A model generated the notes under the pieces. The model saw nothing but the letters and a program-made list of their open reading frames with translations, had not been told where the DNA came from and made no database searches. From positions 1-55,388 of the forward strand of contig MSJI02000777.1 in NCBI GenBank assembly GCA_001931905.2: a stretch of 55,388 bases of DNA. The letters run 5' to 3'. A program made the position numbers and the translations under genes. This document shows positions 1-9,856 of this stretch, piece after piece. The stretch's first letter is position 1, and each line of letters starts with the position of its first letter. Source of the stretch: Cladosporium sp. IMV 00045 (taxonomy: Eukaryota; Ascomycota; Dothideomycetes; Cladosporiales; Cladosporiaceae).

Positions 1-20
1 CAGTACTGACAATGCGCCAG

Positions 21-576
21 GCTGATCCCCAAGGCCGACCGCAAGGCGATCCACGAGTACCTCTTCCGCGAGGGTGTGCTCGTCGCCAAGAAGGACTTCA
101 ACCTGCCCAAGCACGGCGAGATTGACACCAAGAACCTCTACGTACGTCTCTGCAATTGAAGACTTCGCGAAACGCAGCGTGCGAGAAACGACCCTAACAA
201 ATCTCCCCAACAGGTCATCAAGGCTTGCCAGTCCCTGACCTCCCGCGGCTACCTCAAGACCCAGTTCTCCTGGCAGTGGTACTACTACACCCTCACCCCC
301 GAGGGTCTCGACTACCTTCGCGAGTGGCTGCACCTTCCGGCTGAGATCGTTCCTCAGACCCACGTTAAGCAGCAGCGCTCCCACGCCCCGCCGCGCGGCA
401 TGCTCGGTGGTGACGGCGAGCGCCGCGGTGGTGGCCGTGGTGGCCCCCGTGGTGACCGCGAGGGTGGCTACCGCCGTCGCGACGATGGCGAGAAGAAGGA
501 GGGCGCCCCCTCTTCCTTCAACCCCGAGTTCCGTGGTGGCTTTGGCCGTGGCCGCGGCGCCGCTCCCTCCTCTTAG
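21..576 (+). CDS. rps10: 40S ribosomal protein eS10 (RPS10), left copy, 5' end outside window
   Basis: Component of the small ribosomal subunit, located near the beak/mRNA entry side. Exon 2 is 21-141 and exon 3 is 214-576; the intron 142-213 has GTACGT...CAG borders and a CTAAC-like branch site. The first two bases of the start codon (AT) belong to an exon left of the window, by comparison with the right copy, giving a 161-residue protein that starts [14 protein letters not shown]. The N-terminal plectin/S10 domain covers about residues 1-95, with the [12 protein letters not shown] core, followed by an Arg/Gly-rich tail ([13 protein letters not shown]...). The stop is TAG at 574-576. All readable codons specify the same protein as the copy at 16917-17536. 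The gene converges on the amidohydrolase. The family assignment is secure; the 5' exon and promoter cannot be seen. Confidence 0.95.
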
Positions 577-795
577 GAAGGGGATGGAATGTGGTAGTGT
601 CGCAAAAGGTCACGGTTTGATCGGATCAGGAATGGTTTTATGAGCAGGCTATGGCTTTTGAACGGCACGAAACAAAAATGAGCCGAAGATCGGAGATAGT
701 TCGAGAGGAACAGACGGGCTTCAGGCTCTGAATAAGCGAGATAATCCCAGTCGGCCTCACCATGCGAGCCCATGTGCCGCTTTTCTTTTTTGTTG
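577..795 (+). other. Strongly conserved eS10 3' UTR segment (left copy)
   Basis: This stretch just after the eS10 stop is about 98% identical to the equivalent segment beside the right copy (reverse complement of about 16700-16916), with only a handful of substitutions. Similarity drops sharply after about 795. The eS10 intron is far more diverged, so this non-coding block stands out. It is probably 3' UTR with the polyadenylation region. An antisense 66-codon frame shared by both copies looks like a by-product of this conservation. Confidence 0.6.
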
Positions 796-1919
796 TTTGT
801 GCATGTTGTGATTCTGTTTGTGATATTTTGCGGTGGCTGTGCGGCAGATGCTCCTATCTCTGCTGAGCGGTTACCGCTATTCTACATTCCAATTTACTAG
901 AATACATATTTTGCCTACCAGTTGCAACTAAGACTTCACTCGTGTGCCATCATGTCACATGCGGGTACCTGCTTCCATCAACTGTCTTATTAATCAAGCC
1001 ATTTCCTCGAAACACGCGTCTCGAGGGCTATTTTCATTGATGTCCATGCTGTTGAAATGTATTGAGAGCGCCGAACGAAACATCAATGTACTTCACCTTA
1101 TGCTCTTTCGACACTTTTCTTTGCCGAAGCAGGCCAATGCGATATAATCTGAGCGCATTCGAACGTCTCCCTAACATTTAACACTCGATCGTTTTGCCAT
1201 GTTCTGGTGCTGAGCTAGCATTCAGTCAAAAGGATCGATTCGTTCTCACTTTTTGTAATCGAGCCCTTCTACTTATAAGCTACAATCGAGTGACTGACTG
1301 ACTGGACTGACTGATATCCCTCGATGCTTACCCATATGCCATTGACTTGATCAAAAAGAAATGTCATTCGGCCAAGGAGACAGCTCGAAACGATAGTCGA
1401 GTTCTGCGCGACTGCCAGCACCACCGCCTCTCCTCTAGGAAACTATATAAAGTCAATTTATTTCCGATCAACCACATCTCTCCTCATCCCACGCTCGGCG
1501 CCGCCGCTCTGCCTCACCCGTGTGCAGTTGCAATCCTTCTTACTCTCGTGAATTTCTGGTTCGAAGAAAGCAAGACAGTGGAGGGTAGACACACAGGTAC
1601 ATGTAGGCTGGAATTCAGCGCATGAGATTCCAGGAAAAAAGGCCAAAATCGAAACAAGTGCATTCACATGCATCATGATTCACCTGTATTAATAATAAAA
1701 CAAAAGTACAAGTCTGCAAGATGCTCTTGCAGCCAGGCACGGTATCCCTCCCCCGTAGAGCGGGGGGACGCCGACGCACGAGATCGTTTCCCCAGGGCGC
1801 GAGACTCAGAGAGACAGAGAGACAGTTATGTTGTTGCTTGCGCAACTATCGTCGACTTCAGGGAGAGCAAACATGAAACTATGTTGGGATGTGGAGCGTG
1901 CTGTTTCGAGGATCGATTT

Positions 1920-1963
<44 letters not shown>

Positions 1964-2083
1964 CTTCCTCTCTGGCGGTCAGCTCAGGGAAAGCAAGATG
2001 CTCAGATTTCTGGAAAAGATATATTTCAGCGCCAGAGTGGGTAGGGCCTATCCATGCAATCGTCGCAGACCCGCGTAGTCGTA
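577..2083. other. Convergent spacer in left arm, with (CT)n microsatellite
   Basis: Spacer between the stop codons of eS10 and the amidohydrolase. Apart from the conserved 3' UTR block it holds scattered homology to 15303-16916, for example around 1000-1145 (matching about 16331-16480 reversed), 1360-1390 and 1720-1890. A pure CT dinucleotide tract lies at about 1921-1957 and is absent from the right arm. A TACATGTA palindrome sits at 1598-1605. I see no credible gene. Confidence 0.6.
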
Positions 2084-3770
2084 TTAATACCCCCTCTCGC
2101 CCCTCAACCGATCAAACCTCACCACCGCCCCGAGCAGCACCTGCGCCCCATTCGCACAATCCTCCGGACTTGAGTACTCCAACGGATTATGACTGACGCC
2201 ATCCCTGCACGGTGCGAAAATCATACTCGCCGGCACCCTCTTGCTCGCGTAAACCGAATCGTGCCCCGCGCCGCTCGTCATCATCTTGCCCCATGAGCCC
2301 AAATTCCCATCTACGACCTCTGCCTCTCCGAAAGACGCCCTCCCCGCCTCCGTGACGCATGCAATGCAGTCGTCGTGGAAATTCGTCGCGGGCGAGACGA
2401 AGTCCGTTTTCCATGAGACTTCGCAGTGTCGGGTCGAAGGCGCGCAGCCGGCGTTGACGCCTTCCACGTCTTCGCCTGCGGCTATGGCTGCGAAAGCACG
2501 TTTGCATTCCGCCTCGACGGCGTCGACGGTGGCGTCTTTGGGTGAGCGGACGTCGAGACTGAACTGCACCCACCCGGGCACGGTGTTGGTCGAACCCGGT
2601 TTGAGATTCAGAATCCCCGTGGAAGCCAGCGCGCCGTGGCGGTGGGCGATGCGGTGACTCGCTAGGATCATTTTACTCGCTGTCAGGAGGGCGTCGGCGC
2701 GGTGTTGGAACGACGTCGCGCCCGTGTGGCTGTCGCGGCCTTGAACGGTGCACGTGAACCATTTGTAGGCTTGCACGCCGCGGACGATGCCGATTTGTCG
2801 CTGCTCTGCTTCGAGGATGGGGCCTTGCTCGATGTGCAGTTCGAAGTGGGCGGCGATGGGCATGGCTTCCCATGAGCAGGGGGTGGTTCCCAGGTAGCCG
2901 ATGCGTTCGAGTTCGGAGCGCATGGTCGCTGTGTCGTTGGATGGGATGACGGATTTCAAGTCGTGGGCTTCTTGCAGGGGGATGGAACCGGCCCAGACGC
3001 CGGAGGAGACCATGGATTTGGGGAAGCGGGCGCCTTCTTCGTTCGTCCAGTTGATCACGCCGACGGGGTAGGTGGTTTCCACCCAGGCGTCGTCGAGGGC
3101 GCGGAGCATTTCGATTGCTGCCGTCACGCCGAGGATGCCGTCGTAGCGGCCGCCGCTGGGTTGCGTGTCGAGATGGCTGCCGGCGCAGGTTGGGGGTCCG
3201 TTGTTCAGACCGGGTCGGATGGCGAATTGGTTGCCCATGGCGTCTGTGGTCACTTTGCAGCCGAGAGCTTCGGTTGTTGAAGCGAACCAGTCGCGAGCTT
3301 GTTTATCGGTGTCTGAGAGCGAGAGGCGGGACATGCCTGTTTCCGTTGGGTGACTTTGAACATTGACGTTAGCATCAATAACGGCGTGATCGAAAAACGT
3401 TATATACAGCGTTTGGCATGAACATGAAATCATGCGTAAGAAATCAATCGAGATGATCTCTTCCATCCATCAATTGTGAATCTCCTCCCCAAAAGCTTCA
3501 CACTTGAGCATGCAAACAAGAAAAGGAATATTTAGAAACTTACTCTCCCCACCTCTCCCCCTTCCCCCATTCACAAGTACTGTGAATATCGCCCATCAAG
3601 CGATCCTTCTTGACTTTTAAACTCTTCATATCGCCCTCCGACATCTCAGCCACGGCGATATTCCTGATAGCCGAGGTAGAGAAGCAACGAGGTGGCGCAA
3701 CGAAGCGATTGAAGCGACATGTTGAGCGCGATAAGCGTAGAGAGGTCTGGCGGAGGATTGCGCTGTTCAT
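2084..3770 (-). CDS. M20-family N-carbamoyl-amino acid / ureido amidohydrolase, probably mitochondrial, left copy
   Basis: Zinc-dependent hydrolase of the beta-ureidopropionase / allantoate amidohydrolase / N-carbamoyl-L-amino acid hydrolase group, which releases ammonia and CO2 from carbamoylated substrates. Exon 1 is 3770-3544 and exon 2 is 3353-2084 (intron GTAAGT...AAAG; codon GA|T spans the junction), giving 498 residues. The N-terminus is Arg/Ser-rich without acidic residues and contains FSTSAIRN, typical of a mitochondrial presequence. Metal-site motifs are AGSHLDTQPSGGRYDG (His136, Asp147), NEEGARF (Glu181/Glu182), HIEQGP (His249) and SGAGHD (His440). I chose the start at 3770, not the ATG 18 nt upstream, because only this one is conserved in the right copy. 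The motifs do not fix the substrate; pyrimidine or purine nitrogen salvage is an inference. Confidence 0.88.
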
Positions 3771-6700
3771 TGTTCGATGAAAAATCACGAGGCTCTAATG
3801 ATGAGATAGTTATACGAGAATCACAGTACGTGAATGAACCTATGTGAAAGTGTGTAGTGCACTTCGAAGATGAAGTCGGCGAGATCGGCAGCAAAGCTTC
3901 TCTCCACAATTGATAGATACCTAGGTCAATGGCGATTCTCACCTGCCTCTTCAGGCAATATGCTGCATGCTCCTCGTTTTCCACCTGGGATCCGAGAAAT
4001 CGTCTTGCCTCTATAGAGGGGAGATGTCGAATAGGCAGAATTTCCATGGGTGTGGTCGCAGAACGGATTGGTGAGCATCGTTCTTTTGAAGTCTAGCTTG
4101 CGATGAGACTTATTGGTCACGTACATGTACTTCTAGTACTACCGTGGTGTGATGGACACTTGGACTAAACGGCGCTGTTGGGTTCTGTGTGGTATTCTGG
4201 CGGCTCACTAGGTATACTGGAATGTCTTCAGTTTTACTAGGCGTCCGCCTAGATACTTGTTGTCGCTTTATTGCCAAGGGGAAAGGGGTGCTCGGGTGGG
4301 GGGAATGTGTTACTGCACTGAGAGCTCGATAGGGTGATATAGCTGCTACATGTAAACTCTCGAAGTAGATGAAGGCGAGCATAAGGGTGCTGGCGATCGA
4401 GGAATGCATATGTCTTAGATCGGGGATATCTTCCGCCTTGACTGCCCGAGTTGCTACACGATGCGATCCTTAATATTCACCGATCTCTGCTCTACCATCA
4501 TCGCGACTTGGCTCGCTCCTTGCCGCAAATAGCGGAAAGCTGGAACATCGTGTCTTGGAAGAAAAGTGTTGCTGAGCATCTACGGTATACACCATATGGT
4601 ACGAGCATGCCTACACAGCGACGAAAGTGCCACGACCGCACGCGACGTCTGCACACCAAGAAACCCAGCCACCGGCCTCGCGCGCCAGGAGGTCTCGACA
4701 TCTTCCACGAAGCCAAAATGAGGCGTCGCCTGACGCGCCAAAGTAGTGACCACCAGGAAGAACAATCCATCAATCAACCATCCCAACGGCCTCGCTCCGA
4801 AAGAACGTGGCACAGTGGCTTGTTTTGAGTTTCGCGGCTAAGCACACAACCGGGCCCTTGCCAGCGTGCCAGATGTGATGATGATGGTGGAAAACTCTCG
4901 CCTGTCCCCTACCTTAGCTCCCGAAAGAAACCCAAAGAAACCCTACCAGGCTAAGGTAAGGACCATGTGTCGTGGCTTGCAAAGCTTGAATCCGCAAAGC
5001 CGGGAGACCATGAACTTACCGCCTTCGTTTAGAGACCTTACGTATGAGGAGAGCAAAAACGCCAGCGCCCGTGTCCTGTCACGCCAATCTTTGAGCGACG
5101 ACAGGGCTCCCTCCTCGGCGATGCTGGCGGCGGCGACGGGCACCGGCTGGCGGCTGAGCGCCCGGGCCTGGGCCCAAAGTGCAAGCGCCCGCCCGTTGCC
5201 CTTTTGTTTGATGTTTCGGGATGACGGACGGTTGGTGCTGTGTGGCCACACCTCTCACCGTGTGGTGTGTGTGGTGCACTGGTGACGCCAAACGGGTCAA
5301 CGGGCGGTGCCACATCTTGCCGGCCAGGCGAGCCAGAAGATGAGCACATGCATTGCATTTCGCGCGGGAGGGCGCGTGCGTTTGCGTGTGCGTGCGCCCC
5401 ATCGGCAAGCGAAGAAGAAGAAGAAGAAGAAGAAGGGGGAGAGAGAGGCTGAAGGGAAACATCACACCAAGGAACGGCTCGGCAGCCCTGCCCTGACAGT
5501 TGGGGCTTTTTTTTTTTGGGCTGGGGCCTGTGATTTCTTGACATGAGGCTAAAATCTGGCGGTGGCCTTGCTGCTAATCTTGGAAATCTATCTATCATGG
5601 GCTGGTGAAGATCACGCACGTAGGCGCGGGATGAGAGGCTGGGATGATCGGATGGCGAGATGCGTGACAGACGGGTAGCGAGTCAGGAGAGAGATGGGCG
5701 AGATTGGGGAGGATGGTTTGACGGCTGAGGAGAGAGTCATGGCCATATACATGTACAGCATGGCGGTTTGGCGGTTTGGCGGTATGGTTAATAAAACCAC
5801 GCCAAAGGCCGGGGCAAGATCCATAACTTCGATCAACGAACAGACAGCCAAACGCGCGCAAAGAACCGTTTGCCCTTCTTCTTGGGTCTTCTACCTCCAA
5901 CCTCCTTACCTCCTACTTCTCCCAGCCTCACGGACTTTTGTCCAGAACGGTACATTCACGCGACTCCAAGCGACTTCAACTCGTAGCGAAAGAATACCAG
6001 GAGAAACGAAGAGACCAAGCAGCAGTGAGCAAGTTCAGGCACGCACGTCAGGGAGAGCTGCACTGCGCTTCCGTCATCTTACCTCCTAAACAAGAAACCG
6101 GGGGTGGATATCGCATCCACCTGCTTGCCTGCGCTGTGGATACATGTATGTCTGTCCGGCCGCCTGCGTGGCGCGCAACGGGGCGTCCAGGGCCAGGAAT
6201 ACCTCCGTACCTAATCGACGCGGCAGGAGAAAAGGCAGAAAGGACCTCTTACCGAGAGGAGAAAAGCTTGGTCGCTGCTGCATGTTCGAGCCGAGATCGT
6301 CAGTAACTTCATCAGTACTGTAGTACCACCTGCTTTCCGCTCCACTCCCCCTTCCCAGCCTCTCTCTCTCATGTCACCAATGCATGCATGCATGTAACTG
6401 TACCTATATGCATGCGCGCGCGCGCCTCATGCATGGGTGCGGGAGGGTTGCTCGGGCGCGTACATAACCTGACGCTTTTCTTTTTGCTCCCGTTCGCTTT
6501 CCCGTTCGCGACACGTTGTCTTCAACCAGTGGAGCCTGGCAGCGTTCGAACGGCTGTCTCACGTGAAGTTTCTAGTACAGATCTCGTGTGGTGGGAGGGA
6601 GATTTTTGGGTTGCGTGGTGCAGTGCAGCCACAGCGGCCTGATTTGGGAATTGCGATTGCTGCTGTTCTGTTGTAACAACGTGCGTGCGTGCGTGCGTTT

Positions 6701-7493
6701 GGGCCTGGACTGGGTTGGGCTGGGCTATCTCCTACGTTGTACTATGTTGTATCTCATCTGCGACGTGACAAGGCTGTTGTGCTACCCATCCATTCCCCGA
6801 GCGTGTCTCTTCTTTCAGCTAGCTTTCTCTTCCATGCTTATGACAAGCAGGCAGCAGACGGATGCAATGATTCGGCCTCTGAAGTTCACGATGATTTCTC
6901 GACATACTAAACGCCTCTGGCTCTTCAGTGATCGCCGTCGACGGGCCAGGCTTGCAAAATAGCCTTGGTTTGGATTCCGGACGCCCGGCCCATGGTTGCT
7001 ACGAGCGCGTGAGAGCTCGAGGTAGATCGTATGGGGATGGTATCCGTGAAAGTGTCGAGCAGAACAACAGGATAGTCGAGCAGAGCAGAGCAGGGCGAAG
7101 AAAGGCAATTCCCACGTGATATATATACCCACACTCAACACGCCGTGACATATGCCGCGGCCTACATATCTCCTCATACTCCCTCATCCAGAGATCCATG
7201 CTATCACTACCGCGTGACATTCATGTACAGCAGTAATAACACTCTTCGACCGTCCACACAAAACCCACCACCACCTTCCTCTTCCCGCCCCCCAAACCTT
7301 CCACCCACCCTCTACCATTCCCCCGGGTCCAGCTCGTGTCACTCAAGCAAGGCGCATGTGTGAGCGAGCGTGTTGCAGATTCAGCACGTAGCTTTGCAGC
7401 CTTGCCCTTTCTTGCCGCGTCGCACCCGCATCCGCCACCCTACCGCTTCTGCATCCCGCATCCGCAGTGCATTGCGTCCGTCTCGCATTGCAG

Positions 7494-7536
7494 GCAAAGG
7501 CAAAGGCAAGGCAAGGCAAGGCAAGGCAAGGCAAAA
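7494..7536. repeat. GGCAA-type tandem repeat
   Basis: About eight head-to-tail copies of a GGCAA/GGCAAA pentamer-hexamer unit in the gene-free region upstream of ssn6. It is probably a microsatellite with variable copy number. Confidence 0.8.
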
Positions 7537-9024
7537 AGCAGCCAGCCGTTCAGCCCAGGGCTTAGCTGATACGGAGGTTGTCCACGGGTGTGCGGGCGGG
7601 GAGGCGGACGGGGAGGAGGGAGAGGAGGTTCGTGTGTGATGGCGGTACGTAGCGTTATGGTATGGGTGGTGTGTTTCTACTACTTGTCGGAGCTTGTAGC
7701 AGTGTACGTACGTGATGTTACGGCCTTGCTCTGCTCACGCTCGTGCGTGTGCGGATAGCCGCTGCTTGGGGGGTAGGAGATTGATGAGCCGGTCGGGGCG
7801 AGGTGGATGGCTGCTGGTGGATGGGGGATTGTGGTACGGCGGGAAAGGAGTGCGGTTGTGCTACCTCTGGCATTTCTGATTTGGGATTTTTGGGGGGATG
7901 GGAGCTGATAGAGGATATGGAGAGGATTGGGTGACGGTTCTAGGTAGGTACGGATGTCTCTACTCTTCTTGTGCCTGCTCGTCGCGTGTGTTGAATGGGG
8001 TGTGCAGGCACAGAGGTAGCACTGAGATTCATTTGCGGGAGGTGATGTTGTCTAGGCACTTGAGCGACGCTGGGTTGTTTAATTAAGGGCGATGCTGTCT
8101 GGAAAGAAAGTAAAGAAGGAATACATATATTGTAAATTATTCAGTATTCATGTAACCATTTTACAAAGACAGCTTATAGGCAGGTACACATGTAATCAAG
8201 TACTTCCGACATAGCTGTCAGGCCATGTCAAGCCATCAAATGTCACGGCCTGTCAACTTCATTTCTCCTGACGATATAGACTTCCGGGATGCAGGGCTTC
8301 TAGGCTGACGGCAGAAGAGGGGGAAGAACACGACCAAAAAGAGAGTTCACTGGCTTGAAGATTGGCCCCGAACCAAACCATAGCATCACGCACACGCACA
8401 CGCTACATCGGCAACCTTACTGGTAGCGGGCCGGATCAGCGATGTATGGAGTAAGTTGGTTGGTAGTAGCCGGTGGGGGATGTATGTCTCAGATGATGAT
8501 GATGATGATCTTTGCAGCCGCCGCGGACATGTGAGTGATGCGTAGAGGGTGGAGAACAGGTTCTTGGGGGAGTGTCGGAGGTTATTATTGTTCTGACTTT
8601 GCCGAGCGTGGAATCTAAAAAAACGTTGTGGCAGCGTTGGTGCTTGGCTTCATGTGTGTGGAGAGGGACGGAGATATCATCAGAGTCAAGTTGAGACGGC
8701 GAGACATAAGTGACAGAACGGATGCTTGGAGAGATTCAGAACAGCAGCCCCACAAGGCGTTGTAGCGTGGCGTCAAGGCTTGGGTGGAGTCTGGATGTGG
8801 CTTGAAGTGGATTAGTGCCCGTTCGCACAGCCGATCCCGAGCCGGAAGATGAGAAGATGCTTGGATTGGAAGCACAGAAGGGACATGTGGAGTCATGTGA
8901 TCTCGCGGGTAGGAGGCATAGATGGACAGAGGGTGTCAGGGTGATGGGCGGCGGATGAGGCTTGATGGCTTGGTGGATGGCTTGAGGATGATTGATGATT
9001 AGCGCCCGCCCACGTCCAAGCCGA

Positions 9025-9053
9025 ACAGCCAGCCAGCCAGCCAGCCAGCCAGC
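9025..9053. repeat. CAGC tetranucleotide microsatellite
   Basis: About seven tandem CAGC units, inside a broader run of CAGCC/CATCAG-rich low-complexity sequence (about 9020-9250) upstream of ssn6. Confidence 0.8.
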
Positions 9054-9856
9054 AACGACATGTGCATGTATTCAGCCAGACATGCATCCATGAACGCGCA
9101 TCAGCCAGCCCGCATCAGCCTGCATCAAGCCCGCATCAAGCCTTCAGGCGCCATCCATCTCTGCCTGAGCCTGACTGACTGCCAGACTACACGTACCTCC
9201 ACCAGGCTACCAGGCTGCCTGTGCCTGCCTCACCTGCCTCACCTGCCCTGCCCTTCTCCACCCGCCCACTTCACCCCAAGGACCCACCCACTAAGCGAGC
9301 TTTAGGCGCAGAAAGCGATGACCCACACCCACATCTGCCGCTAAACTCTGTCGTGTCTCTCATGTCGTCGACCCGACTCTGCGCCATCAATCCCCCCCCA
9401 TCAACCCTTACCCATCCCATGCCGACTGGGAGAGGGCCACCCATCCATGCCCGCCCGCGCGCCTTCTCTGCCCGTTTCCCTTCTCTCTTCCTTCTCTCTT
9501 CTCTCCCCGTCACCTCACACACTCCAGTCTCCCACCTGACTGACTGACTTCATCTCTCTTCATTCAATCCTCTCTTCCATTGTTTGCGCGGGCGCTCTAT
9601 ACCACTCCACCGCCAGCCGACCTCCGCATCACTTTAACCGTCTCGTCTCATCATCATCGTCCCAGCGTGCGCCTTCCCTTTTCGGAGTCGCAGCTGATCG
9701 TCACGAGCGCGCCCAAAGGTCAGTGATTATAAGTCCTGTAGTAGTGAGTCGCGGTATCATCTTATTGTATACGCGACTCCATGTCCCTCCTCCACCCCAG
9801 CCACTGACATCCTCAAGACCTCCACCGTCTTCACTGTGGAAGTGCGCCCTCCAACC

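Larger units (their letters stand above)
1..3980 (+). repeat. Left arm of large inverted duplication
   Basis: This arm is the reverse complement of about 13400-17493. It contains eS10 (+), the convergent spacer and the M20 amidohydrolase (-). Identity is near complete in exons (eS10 exon 2 is identical over 121 nt) and in the eS10 3' UTR. It is patchy but collinear in the 577-2083 spacer, about 88% in the eS10 second intron, and poor in the amidohydrolase intron. Homology fades near 3980, just upstream of the amidohydrolase start. The outer end lies left of the window, so the true arm length is unknown. Confidence 0.93.
3991..9856. other. Gene-free region upstream of ssn6, rich in simple repeats
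   Basis: I find no convincing gene in about 5.9 kb. The open frames are short, compositionally biased and have no recognisable domain. The sequence carries many simple repeats: GAA near 5411-5435, a T run near 5507-5518, TGCA near 6381-6395, TGCG near 6680-6698, GGCAA near 7494-7536, GAT near 8494-8512 and CAGC near 9025-9053. TACATGTA occurs at 4122, 4347, 5748 and 6141. The last few hundred bases are pyrimidine-rich, as expected for a fungal promoter and 5' leader. It may hold the ssn6 regulatory region, a long leader or a non-coding RNA. Confidence 0.5.

Noticed and set aside
573..773. 66-codon antisense frame conserved next to both eS10 copies
   Set aside because: Conservation covers the whole 3' UTR at DNA level, including third positions; better explained by the UTR itself.
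4451..4828. 125-codon frame on +
   Set aside because: No family features and an antisense frame of similar length; typical chance frame in GC-rich sequence.
5038..5619. 193-codon frame on - with Ser and Lys runs
   Set aside because: Composition follows a GAA/TTC microsatellite, no domain, overlapping frames on both strands.
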